NCBI GenBank assembly: GCA_945883805.1 | Contig: CAMCYE010000009.1 | Location: forward strand, 1 to 56,542 | Origin: Victivallis vadensis | GTDB lineage: Bacteria > Verrucomicrobiota > Lentisphaeria > Victivallales > GWF2-50-93 | Reading direction: 5' to 3' | DNA length: 56,542 nucleotides | In this document: one piece after another, positions 1 to 8,262 of the stretch | Position numbering within the stretch: position 1 is the first letter of the stretch | Layout of the letters: every line of letters begins with the position of its first letter | Made by a program: the position numbers and the translations under genes | The notes under the pieces: model-generated | The model's input: the letters and a program-made list of their open reading frames with translations, nothing else | Told to the model about the DNA's origin: nothing | Database searches by the model: none

Positions 1-1
1 T

Positions 2-682
2 CATATAAAAACACAGTTCGAAGAAATAAGGCTGCGGATTTTGCAGTCTGCCTTAAAATCCGGACGAAATCCGGCTCAAGTGAAACTCGTTGCCGTAAGC
101 AAGACTTTCCCTGTTGAAGCTGTTATTGAAGCTTATAAGTCGGGACAGAGACTTTTCGGTGAAAACCGTGTTCAGGAAATGGCCCTGAAATTCGGGGCTC
201 TTCCATCCGATATGGAATGGCATCTCATCGGGCATCTCCAGAGCAACAAGGTGGCAAGCGCAGTCAAAATGTCTCACATGATTCATGCGGTTGATTCGGA
301 AGACCTCATTTCCCGCATAAACAGGATTGCGGCAGAATCCGGAAAAAAACAAAAAATCCTTTTGGAGATAAACATATCATGCGAGGACAGCAAATTTGGA
401 CTTCGCGATGAAACGGAAATATTCAGATGCGCCGAATGCGCGCTTAACTCTCCTAATGTGGATCTCAAGGGGTTGATGACCATGGCTCAATATGATGCGC
501 CGGAATGCGAACTTCGCAGGATTTTTTCAGGGCTCCGTGAACTCCGCAACAAAATTGAATCGTCCTTTTCCGTAAAACTCCCTGAACTTTCAATGGGCAT
601 GAGCGGCGATTATGAAGCCGCAATAGCCGAAGGCGCTACGATAGTCCGCATCGGTACTGCAATCTTCGGGAAGAGGAAGTAG
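2..682 (+). CDS. yggS: YggS/PROSC-family PLP-binding protein, 5' end cut by window
   Basis: This is a pyridoxal-phosphate homeostasis protein of the YggS/PROSC family, a cytoplasmic single-domain alanine-racemase-like barrel. The reading frame is open from base 2, and the residues before the first possible start (HIKTQFEEIRLRIL) match the usual N-terminal helix, so the true start lies left of the window; the TTG at 41 is not the start. Visible family motifs are VAVSKTFP (PLP lysine), FGENRVQE, WHLIGHLQSNK, the LEINIS strand, GLMTM and the C-terminal LSMGMSGDYEAAIAEGATIVRIGTAIFG. The C-terminus is complete. The known role is PLP supply and control of amino/keto acid balance; no enzymatic activity is established for the family. 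Confidence 0.93.
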   Translation, partial: HIKTQFEEIRLRILQSALKSGRNPAQVKLVAVSKTFPVEAVIEAYKSGQRLFGENRVQEMALKFGALPSDMEWHLIGHLQSNKVASAVKMSHMIHAVDSEDLISRINRIAAESGKKQKILLEINISCEDSKFGLRDETEIFRCAECALNSPNVDLKGLMTMAQYDAPECELRRIFSGLRELRNKIESSFSVKLPELSMGMSGDYEAAIAEGATIVRIGTAIFGKRK

Positions 683-705
683 AATTTTTTTGCTGTAAAA
701 CCATT

Positions 706-889
706 CTGATTCTTCGTCTTTGCTGTAGTCGTGTCACTCCGCTGACGCGTGCTGATTCTTCGTCTTTGCTGTAGTCGCGTCACTCCGTTGACGCGTGCTG
801 ATTCTTCGCCTTTGCTGTAGCCGCGTCACTCCGCTGACGCGTGTTGATTCTTTGCCTTTGCTGTAGTCGCGTCACTCCGCTGACGCGTC
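706..889 (+). repeat. 46-bp tandem array, 4 copies, hairpin-forming
   Basis: Four head-to-tail copies of a 46-bp unit begin at about 706, 752, 798 and 844. Each carries an inverted repeat with arms CGCGTCA and TGACGCG around the loop CTCCGC, preceded by TTTGCTGTAG. Copies differ by a few substitutions (for example CTCCGTTG in the second). There is no unique spacer between copies, so the whole period is repeated. No transposase lies next to it. The array runs straight into an oppositely oriented, related 57-bp array. Confidence 0.9.
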
Positions 890-901
890 TTATCCTGAAG
901 A

Positions 902-1223
902 GCACGCCAGCGGAGTGGCGTGGCTACAGGGGAATAAAGACAAAAGCGCAAGAAAGGTGCACGCCAGCAGAGTGGCGTGGCTACAGGGGAATAAAGACAA
1001 AAGCACAAGAAAAGAGCACGCCAGCGGAGTGGCGTGGCTACAGCGAAATAAAGACAAAAGCACAAGAAAGGTGCACGCCAGCAGAGTGGCGTGGCTACAG
1101 GGGAATAAAGACAAAAGCGCAAGAAAGGAGCACGCCAGCGGAGTGGCGTGGCTACAGCGGAATAAAGACAAAAGCACAAGAAAAGAGCACGCCAGCAGAG
1201 TGGCGTGGGTACAGCGGGAGAAG
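902..1223 (-). repeat. 57-bp tandem array, 5-6 copies, related to the 46-bp array but inverted
   Basis: Units start at 902, 959, 1016, 1073, 1130 and 1187 (last one partial), an exact 57-bp period. Each has the hairpin CACGCCA / TGGCGTG around GCGGAG or GCAGAG. The loop base alternates G, A, G, A, G, A along the array, which suggests growth as 114-bp dimers. Read on the minus strand, the unit contains CTGTAGCCACGCCACTCCGC, clearly related to the neighbouring 46-bp unit. Because 57 is divisible by three, long open frames cross the array on both strands; none looks like a protein gene. Confidence 0.9.
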
Positions 1224-1332
1224 GATTTTAAAAACATAAAATGTAAGGGATGCCTGCGTTTCCTTAAATTCTGCCGAAGAATACAATCATCTCAAAATTT
1301 GAATTCTTTGTAAATCCACTCTAAATTCCAGC

Positions 1333-2385
1333 ATGATTACAAAAAGTGACAATTCAATCCGTCTGCCTGCGGAATGGGAAACCCAAGACGCCGTCATTCT
1401 TGCCTGGCCGCATGCGGACACTCCATGGGCTCCGCACTTGGCAGAGGTCCGCCATATTTATTTTGAAATTATCAGGACAATCCTCAAGTTGGAACCTGTA
1501 ATACTGGTGACTTCGGACAAGACTCAGTCACAAATCATACGCGGGAATATAACTTCAAAAAAATTATTCCTTTATGAAGTTCCCGGCAACGACACCTGGG
1601 CACGCGATTTCGGTCCGATTACAGTTTTCAAGGACGGGAAACCGACACTGCTGGATTTCACCTTCAACGGATGGGGAGAGAAGTATCCGGCACAGAGGGA
1701 CAATCTGATTTCAGGGAGTCTCCATAAGCTCGGAGCATTCGGCAAAACAAAATTGGAACCGGCGAGTTTTATCCTGGAAGGCGGAAGCATTGAAAGTGAC
1801 GGAAACGGGACATTGATGGCGACTTCAAAATGCCTACTCAATCCCAACCGTAATAGGGGCCTTTCAAAAAGACAGATTGAGGAGAAGCTGGAGACTTTGC
1901 TCGGCGCGAAACGGATACTATGGCTCGAACACGGCTACCTTGAAGGAGATGACACAGATTCCCATATTGACACTCTTGCGAGGTTCGCAAACGAAAACAC
2001 GATTGTCCATGTCGCCTGCGACAACACAAATGATGTTCATTACAAAGAATTGAAGCTGATGGAGAAGGATCTTAAAGCTTTCCGCACCTCATCGGGAAGG
2101 CCGTACAGGCTGATCTCCCTGCCGTGGCCAGATGCGAAATATGATGACGATGGAAACCGGCTGCCTGCGACTTACGCAAATTTCCTGATAATGAACGATG
2201 CCGTCCTCGTGCCGACCTATCGGGATAAAAAGGATTCTGCTGCGTTGAAAGCCGTGCAGGACGCTTTTCCGGATCGGAAGATAATCGGTATCAACTGCCT
2301 GCCGCTCATCCGTCAGCACGGCTCCCTTCATTGTGTCACAATGCAGATCCCGAAGGGAGTCATTAAGGGTTCGTTTTCATTTTGA
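1333..2385 (+). CDS. aguA: Agmatine deiminase / peptidylarginine deiminase-like
   Basis: A 350-residue cytoplasmic amidinohydrolase of the agmatine deiminase (PAD_porph) family, which converts agmatine to N-carbamoylputrescine and ammonia on the way to putrescine. Motifs: WARDFGPI near residue 90, LEGGSIESDGNGT, the substrate-binding/catalytic GDDTDSHIDTLARF, and a C-terminal catalytic cysteine in GSLHCVTMQIP (about residue 334). Length fits the family (340-370). No strong ribosome-binding site precedes the ATG. The final residues (GSFSF and stop) are encoded by a dispersed repeat module that starts near 2369. Partners such as N-carbamoylputrescine amidase are not in the window, so the physiological substrate is inferred. 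Confidence 0.9.
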   Translation: MITKSDNSIRLPAEWETQDAVILAWPHADTPWAPHLAEVRHIYFEIIRTILKLEPVILVTSDKTQSQIIRGNITSKKLFLYEVPGNDTWARDFGPITVFKDGKPTLLDFTFNGWGEKYPAQRDNLISGSLHKLGAFGKTKLEPASFILEGGSIESDGNGTLMATSKCLLNPNRNRGLSKRQIEEKLETLLGAKRILWLEHGYLEGDDTDSHIDTLARFANENTIVHVACDNTNDVHYKELKLMEKDLKAFRTSSGRPYRLISLPWPDAKYDDDGNRLPATYANFLIMNDAVLVPTYRDKKDSAALKAVQDAFPDRKIIGINCLPLIRQHGSLHCVTMQIPKGVIKGSFSF

Positions 2386-2606
2386 GTGGGTAAACACACA
2401 AAATATAAAAATAATTGAATATCCAATATCCAACACGGAATGTCCAATATCCAAGGAAATTATCGCAATTTTTCCCTTTAGCCGTATTTATGCTTTTGAA
2501 TAATATTGAGTTCAACTCGTCTGTTTTTTAAGAAAAAATTAATTTTCTCCGACTATTGAATGAATTTGTCTTTTCTTCCCTTCATCGGTTGGATATTGGA
2601 TATTCA
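2369..2606. mobile_element. MITE-like element A with inverted termini
   Basis: A roughly 240-bp non-coding element. It starts with the module GGTTCGTTTTCATTTTGAGT, then a left arm at 2415-2454 (GAATATCCAATATCC...ACGGAATGTCC) and a shorter right arm at 2589-2606 (TTGGATATTGGATATTCA). A second copy lies at 49337-49584 with a full-length right arm, so the right arm here seems to have lost its middle. The element begins inside the last codons of the agmatine deiminase gene and ends about 45 bp from the stop of tgt. No transposase is encoded. Confidence 0.7.
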
Positions 2607-2649
2607 GTCTTTCTGCCCACTCTCTTTTACAAAAACTTTTGCAATTGCC

Positions 2650-3885
<1,236 letters not shown>

Positions 3886-3894
3886 TAAAATTTC

Positions 3895-4446
3895 TTATTT
3901 TCTCTTCACGAACATATTTATCATAAGTGACTCCGCTTCCGGCGCCTTGCCAAGAGCAGACGCCACTTTCACTGCGAATTCAAATGCCGCGCCAGGTCCT
4001 TTTCCGGTGACGATATTTCCGTCTGTCTCTGTCAGGTTTCCAGTGTGGATGCATCCTTTGAGTTCGTTTTTCACCGACGGATGCGACGTGACTGTTTTAC
4101 CTTCTATGACTCCGGCGGCCTTCAATGCTATGGGGGCGGCGCAGATTGCCGACACGATTCCACCTTTGGCGTTGACCTTTCTGACAAGTGACAGGACGTC
4201 TGAACTGTCCCTTAGGTTGGCGGCTCCAGGCATTCCTCCGGGGAGGAATACGGCATCAAACTCGGTTCCACTTAGTTCTGACAGCAGACAGTCTGCTTGG
4301 ATTTTGATTCCGTGGGAGCCGTTGACAGTTTTTGAAAGGCCGGCAATGACAACCTCGAATTCGAGTCTTCTGAGCACATCTATCGGAACTGCCGCCTCGA
4401 TTTCCTCGAATCCGTCAGCAAGAATCACCGCGATTTTCTTTTTCAT
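3895..4446 (-). CDS. DJ-1/PfpI family protein (YajL/ThiJ-like)
   Basis: A 183-residue DJ-1-superfamily protein. It starts with the canonical strand and acid KKKIAVILADGFEEIEA (the glutamate that pairs with the reactive cysteine), has FLPGGMPGAANLRDS, and the nucleophile elbow VSAICAAPIALKAAGVI with the conserved cysteine, followed by VTSHPSVKNEL and VTGKGPGAAFEFAVKVASAL. Members act as glyoxalase/deglycase-like or oxidative-stress proteins; which applies here cannot be told from sequence. GGAAGGGAA precedes the ATG. It lies upstream of tgt on the same strand. Confidence 0.9.
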   Translation of the reverse strand: MKKKIAVILADGFEEIEAAVPIDVLRRLEFEVVIAGLSKTVNGSHGIKIQADCLLSELSGTEFDAVFLPGGMPGAANLRDSSDVLSLVRKVNAKGGIVSAICAAPIALKAAGVIEGKTVTSHPSVKNELKGCIHTGNLTETDGNIVTGKGPGAAFEFAVKVASALGKAPEAESLMINMFVKRK

Positions 4447-4971
4447 GTTATTTCCCTTCCATAATGCGGAGAAAGTAACTCTTAAGCCATAAATAACAAA
4501 TTATAAATTCAGAGACTGAATTTATTTATGCCATATTCCACTTCTCCAGGTTCTTCGCGGAACACGCAGGAATGCCTTGAGACCGTTACGGGAAACTAAT
4601 GTTGGAAAGATTAGGAGTGACATCTTTGCCTGTCCTGCCCAGTGAAATGTGTCAAAATGTCGCCTTGCTTGGGATAGTCAGGAAACTTGGCAAAAAACGT
4701 TACAGCTTGATCTGCAATAAGATGTGCTTAATTTTATCTGTTTTGGCATGCGCTCTGCTCCCGTCCCACTCAAGGAACTGGGAAGTAGTCAGGATTAATG
4801 AGTCACGTCTTCGCCCTTTGACGGGTTTAAGGCTACGACGGGGCACACAGGGTTCAGAATAAACCTGGATCTGGTAGCGAATTTAGTTCTGGATTCTGTT
4901 TTCTCAGTTCCTGCAGTATGTGGGTTTTGCAATTGGTTCAGAGCAAAAGTAACATGGAAAGGAGGTGCAAC
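4447..4971. other. Non-coding stretch upstream of hsp20
   Basis: About 525 bp without a convincing gene. An 87-codon open frame at 4599-4862 has no recognisable motif, no good ribosome-binding site and no coding look. I found no CIRCE-type inverted repeat (TTAGCACTC family), no recognisable structural RNA and no clear sigma-70 promoter. It probably contains the hsp20 control region, but I cannot point to the elements. Confidence 0.4.
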
Positions 4972-5421
4972 ATGAATGCGGTGGTCAAACATTCCAAGCG
5001 TGATCTTGGAAAAGAGGTCCGGTGGAATCCCTTGAAGGATTTTATGGACGTGGACAGGTTCTGGGATGAGTTTAAAGGTCTCGATAAGTTTGACTCGGTA
5101 TTCTGTCCGAAGATTGGTCTGAAGGAAAGCAAGGGGTCCTTCACGGTGACGATGCAACTTCCGGGTATTGCAAAGGAAGACATCAAGGTCGGGTATGACA
5201 TGGGTGTTCTGACGGTCAGCGCGGTAAGGAGGGCGGAGAAAGTCAAGGAGGGAGAGAAGTATCACCGTAATGAGCATGAGTATGGCTGTTTCTACAATAG
5301 GGTCGCTCTCCCGGGAAGGGTTGACGGATCGAAGATACACGCTGAATACAAGAATGGGATGCTTAATGTCGAACTTCCGAAGTCGAAGGGAAAAGCTGTA
5401 ACGGAGATCAACGTGAAATGA
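4972..5421 (+). CDS. Hsp20/alpha-crystallin small heat-shock protein
   Basis: A 149-residue small heat-shock chaperone that holds unfolding proteins in oligomers. An upstream in-frame ATG at 4918 exists, but a very strong ribosome-binding site (AAAGGAGGTG) lies 5 bases before the ATG at 4972, so that start is chosen. The alpha-crystallin domain covers about residues 45-140 (FTVTMQLPGIAKEDIKV, VLTVSAVRR, YGCFYNRVALP, AEYKNGMLNVELPKS), and the tail ends in EINVK, the I-x-I/V anchor of the family. The short N-terminal arm contains WNPLKDFMDVDRFWDEF. Monocistronic, with a hairpin and a terminator behind it. Confidence 0.93.
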   Translation: MNAVVKHSKRDLGKEVRWNPLKDFMDVDRFWDEFKGLDKFDSVFCPKIGLKESKGSFTVTMQLPGIAKEDIKVGYDMGVLTVSAVRRAEKVKEGEKYHRNEHEYGCFYNRVALPGRVDGSKIHAEYKNGMLNVELPKSKGKAVTEINVK

Positions 5422-5451
5422 AAGGGGGTTAGTGATTTGATTTTTGGTCGG

Positions 5452-5469
5452 GGTAATTTAAAAATTACC
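5452..5469 (+). repeat. 8-bp-stem hairpin after hsp20
   Basis: Perfect inverted repeat GGTAATTT / AAATTACC with a 2-base loop, 30 bp after the hsp20 stop. It may be part of a composite 3' end with the terminator that follows; the stem is AT-rich and has no T-tract of its own. Confidence 0.4.
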
Positions 5470-5489
5470 TAGGAACAGTTAAAAACAAA

Positions 5490-5518
5490 AGGAGGGCGGA
5501 TTTTCCAGTCCGCCTTTT
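5490..5518 (+). terminator. Rho-independent terminator after hsp20
   Basis: Stem GGCGGA / TCCGCC with loop TTTTCCAG, preceded by AAAAGGAG and followed by TTTT, so the outer A and T runs can extend the stem. The position directly after hsp20 fits transcription ending. The A/T flanks on both sides mean it could also work for minus-strand transcripts from prmC. Confidence 0.7.
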
Positions 5519-5663
5519 AAGTAATACAGGCGAGGCGTTTACCTGTACGCCTGAGGCGTATAGGCCTTTGGTAGCGCTTTCGGTTTACGCGCCGTGGAGT
5601 GCGACTAGGGTCTATGCTACTACGAAGAGGGCGATATGCCCAAAGATGTGCGAGTTCAGAAAA

Positions 5664-6497
5664 CTATTGTGTGATAATGCAGAAGCGTACCTTTCCGCAG
5701 AGGTCTTTCTTGAATTCCATCGAAGTGTATTTTTTAGATCTTTTAAAAAGATATTGGATTCCGTTTTCCTGCTCCGGACTTATTTCCAGGATGAGATATC
5801 CGCCGTTGAAGAGATTCCGGTGGGCCGTGTCGATCAGTCTCCTGATGAATTTTAACCCGTCTTCCCCGGCGAGAAGGGCCGATGACGGCTCGTATTTGCG
5901 GATTTCGCGGGGTAGGGAGAGAAAGTCTTTCCTGTTGATGTAGGGAAGATTGGCGGTGATGACATGAAATTTCCGGCTGACTTCATTCAGTAGATTCCCT
6001 TTGCGGAATCTTACGTTTTTGATCTTGTTCATCCGCCTGTTTTTCCGCGCGAATTTCAGAGCCTTGTCGCTTATGTCAATGCCGGTCACCTGGCAGTCCG
6101 GTCTTTCCTGTGCAATTGCCAGGGGGATTGCTCCGCTGCCGGTGCCGACATCGCAGACATGAGCGTTTTTCGGGGTAAGTTTCATCGCATGCTCGACAAG
6201 AATTTCGGTTTCCGGTCTGGGGATGAGTACGCCGGAGCCCACCTTCAGTGTCAGATTTCGGAAGTATGCCTCCTTGAAAATATATTGGAGCGGTTCGTGG
6301 CGCATTCGCCTTGCCGTCAGAAAGTTTATGCGGGAAGTCTGTTTTTTTGTGAGCTCCAAGGCTCTGTTTAAGGGGAGTTCGAGGCGAGGGGTGCCTATGA
6401 CGTTTGAAACAATGAGTTCAGCTTCGAGGCGCGGATCGGAAGTGACTGCCGATTTCAGTTTAGCTTCAGTCTTGCCGATTGAGCAGGAGAGATTCAC
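5664..6497 (-). CDS. prmC: Release factor glutamine N5-methyltransferase PrmC/HemK
   Basis: A 277-residue methyltransferase that modifies the GGQ glutamine of peptide-chain release factors. N-terminal helical domain (DPRLEAELIVSNVIG, LTARRMRHEPLQYI), then FRNLTLKVGSGVLIPRPETEILVE, the SAM site VCDVGTGSGAIPLAIA, and acidic ITGIDIS-type strand. The catalytic NPPY motif reads NLPY here (TANLPYI), a tolerated-looking variant. The start is GTG, overlapping the stop of the upstream small gene as GTGA, with GGAG about 8 bases before. prfA is not adjacent. The substrate assignment rests on family membership. Confidence 0.9.
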   Translation of the reverse strand: MNLSCSIGKTEAKLKSAVTSDPRLEAELIVSNVIGTPRLELPLNRALELTKKQTSRINFLTARRMRHEPLQYIFKEAYFRNLTLKVGSGVLIPRPETEILVEHAMKLTPKNAHVCDVGTGSGAIPLAIAQERPDCQVTGIDISDKALKFARKNRRMNKIKNVRFRKGNLLNEVSRKFHVITANLPYINRKDFLSLPREIRKYEPSSALLAGEDGLKFIRRLIDTAHRNLFNGGYLILEISPEQENGIQYLFKRSKKYTSMEFKKDLCGKVRFCIITQ

Positions 6498-6745
6498 TTG
6501 GAGGACTCCATCAGGATATCGGTGAATTCACTGGTGGAAACCTCTTCGAGCCTTTTGCCCTTCGCCTGCAGTTTCTCATTCACCTTGATGACGGTCTCGG
6601 TCATGCGTTCATGTGTTTCCTCGGAACCGCCTAGGAGGCAGAAATTATCGCCTTTTGTAATCCGGGTATGCCCGTCTTTGCCGTCAAGCCCCATTCCGAG
6701 CATCACAGCTTTTTTATCTTTCTTGATTTTTTCCGGTTTTTCCAT
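6494..6745 (-). CDS. Small conserved protein of unknown function upstream of prmC
   Basis: An 83-residue basic protein, starting at MEKPEKIKKDKK; a longer frame reaches 6811 but would overlap the BrnA stop and looks like untranslated leader. The core AVMLGMGLDGKDGHTRITKGDNFCLLGGSEETHERMTE followed by a lysine-rich helix (KVNEKLQAKGKRLEEVS) is the sort of block I associate with uncharacterised proteins in PVC genomes, but I cannot name a family. No signal peptide or membrane segment. It is translationally coupled to prmC (4-base overlap), which suggests a role near translation. Confidence 0.7.
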   Translation of the reverse strand: MEKPEKIKKDKKAVMLGMGLDGKDGHTRITKGDNFCLLGGSEETHERMTETVIKVNEKLQAKGKRLEEVSTSEFTDILMESSK

Positions 6746-6810
6746 AGTGTCTTTTATTGATTTAATCCGATGCGATATTTTAGCGGCAGTTGGAGACATC
6801 CCCTTTAACA

Positions 6811-7068
6811 CTACATAGCGTGGTGTTGAAGCTCTTCCTTGATTATGCGCCTGAACATCATTTCTGTCGGTTCCTTCTTCGTGTGAATGCTCTCTTTCAG
6901 ACTATTGTTAATCAACGTCTGGTAATTGCCTCCGCCAATTTCCTCAACCTTTTTTCTGAACCAGTCAATGACATCCTTGTCAATCCTGATGGTTATCCTG
7001 ACTTTGCGTCTGTCCGAAGAAACAACGGCACCTCTTTTACCCTTGCTGAAATCATAAGTCTTTTTCAT
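6811..7068 (-). CDS. brnA: BrnA-type antitoxin
   Basis: An 85-residue antitoxin with the C-terminal ribbon-helix-helix core of BrnA (VRITIRIDKDVIDWFRKK, GGGNYQTLINNSLKESI). It binds the BrnT ribonuclease toxin and, in characterised systems, represses the operon. The ATG at 7068 is preferred because AGGGG lies 7 bases upstream and it sits 4 bases after the brnT stop; an upstream in-frame ATG at 7089 would overlap brnT. Toxin-first order is typical for brnTA. Confidence 0.88.
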   Translation of the reverse strand: MKKTYDFSKGKRGAVVSSDRRKVRITIRIDKDVIDWFRKKVEEIGGGNYQTLINNSLKESIHTKKEPTEMMFRRIIKEELQHHAM

Positions 7069-7072
7069 AGCA

Positions 7073-7339
7073 TCACCCCTGATAGTCATTTATTTCCGTT
7101 TTGGTGGCTTTCCTCGCCGATATCATTCTGATTGACAGTTCACTCCTCCAAGTATATACAACAACAAGAATTCTCCCGAGACAGTCCATTCCTATCGTGA
7201 CAAATCTTTCTTCTCCCGGTTCGGCATCCTCGATGGTTATAGCTTCTGAATCCTCGAAAACCGAAACAGCGTCTGCGAAAGCCACTCGGTGCTTTTTCAA
7301 ATTGCCTTGGGCTTTGTCTATGTCCCATTCATAGTTCAT
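7073..7339 (-). CDS. brnT: BrnT-type ribonuclease toxin
   Basis: An 88-residue BrnT toxin, a small RelE-fold ribonuclease that stops growth when its antitoxin is lost. Family features: YEWDIDKAQGNLKKHRVAFADAVSVFED at the N-terminus, the ERFVTIGMDCLGRILVVVYTWR core and the basic end IRMISARKATKTEINDY. The second ATG (7339) gives the canonical N-terminus; a first ATG at 7354 adds five residues. It lies directly upstream of brnA with a 4-base gap. Confidence 0.88.
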   Translation of the reverse strand: MNYEWDIDKAQGNLKKHRVAFADAVSVFEDSEAITIEDAEPGEERFVTIGMDCLGRILVVVYTWRSELSIRMISARKATKTEINDYQG

Positions 7340-7400
7340 ATTGATACCGTACATACGTTGTGCATATATTCAAATCTTGGGCGGATTTTAAATGCCTTAT

Positions 7401-8261
7401 TTAAGAGAGGAATTTTTTCAGGAACGCGATGATCTGTTCCGGTTCGTCCTCAAAGAGGTAATGGCCTGCGTTGTAGAGGGGGAGGACTGTCGCATGCGGG
7501 TATATCTTCTTCCATTTTTTCAGGAAGGACTCGTTGAAGCACCAGTCCTGCATACCCCATGCGATTGCGATCGGATAATCGCGGAACATCCACAGGCCGT
7601 GTTCGATTCCGACCAGGACTTCATAGGACGGCGATTCCGGAAGCATCGGTATGTCCTTCACAAAATTGTATACTGCAATTCTGTTCTCATATGAGTCATA
7701 CGGGAGCAGGAACCCTTTTTTAACATTGTCCGGAAGTTTTTTTACGGTGGTCATCCTGACTGACGCCCGGCAGAAGATGTTCATGTTTCTGACCATCTTC
7801 TCTCCGAGCCACGGTATTTTGCATGCGGCGATTCTCCATGGGATCCTGGTTGCCGAGAATGCCGCCGTGTTGGTGATCATGATTCTTTTGATTCTTTCAG
7901 GGTAGCGCACCGCGAACCCCAGTCCGATTGGACCTCCCCAGTCATGAACCAGGAGATTGATGTTCTGAAGATCGAGTGAAAGCAGGAATTCCTCCAGGTT
8001 GTCGATGTGCGTCTCAAGCCTGTACTGGAAATTCTGCGGCTTATCGGACATTCCACAGCCGAGGTGGTCCGGCACAATAACCCTGTGCGTCCTGCTGAGT
8101 TCGGATATCAGTTTACGGAAAAGAAACGACCATGACGGATTTCCGTGAACCATTACAATCGGTTCGCCCTTGCCCTCGTCGATGTAATGATAATTCGAGT
8201 TTTTCAGTTTAAAATAATTGTGCTTGAAGGGATAGATGTCTGTTATGGGTGAAATATCCAT
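7401..8261 (-). CDS. oleB: OleB-type alpha/beta hydrolase (beta-lactone decarboxylase, haloalkane dehalogenase-like)
   Basis: A 286-residue alpha/beta hydrolase. Start at 8261, one base after the oleA stop; a longer frame to 8354 lies inside oleA. Oxyanion segment HGNPSWSFLFR (residues 39-49), nucleophile elbow VHDWGGPIG with Asp107, and catalytic His267 in NAGHYLFED: an Asp nucleophile, as in haloalkane dehalogenases and OleB. In the ole pathway OleB decarboxylates beta-lactones to long-chain olefins. Adjacency to oleA decides OleB over a stand-alone dehalogenase. oleC (beta-lactone synthetase) and oleD (reductase) are not in the window, so the pathway would need distant partners. Confidence 0.8.
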   Translation of the reverse strand: MDISPITDIYPFKHNYFKLKNSNYHYIDEGKGEPIVMVHGNPSWSFLFRKLISELSRTHRVIVPDHLGCGMSDKPQNFQYRLETHIDNLEEFLLSLDLQNINLLVHDWGGPIGLGFAVRYPERIKRIMITNTAAFSATRIPWRIAACKIPWLGEKMVRNMNIFCRASVRMTTVKKLPDNVKKGFLLPYDSYENRIAVYNFVKDIPMLPESPSYEVLVGIEHGLWMFRDYPIAIAWGMQDWCFNESFLKKWKKIYPHATVLPLYNAGHYLFEDEPEQIIAFLKKFLS

Positions 8262-8262
8262 G

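Noticed and set aside
700..1223. Possible CRISPR array
   Set aside because: The whole period is repeated with no unique spacers, and no cas gene is nearby.
826..1313. Several overlapping open frames of 115-132 codons on both strands
   Set aside because: They arise because the 57-bp period is divisible by three; the translations are simple repeats with no ribosome-binding sites.
4599..4862. 87-codon frame upstream of hsp20
   Set aside because: No motif, no Shine-Dalgarno sequence, unlike real proteins in composition.
4447..4971. Structural RNA (6S, SRP, RNase P, tmRNA) in the long gap
   Set aside because: None of the conserved core sequences of these RNAs is visible.
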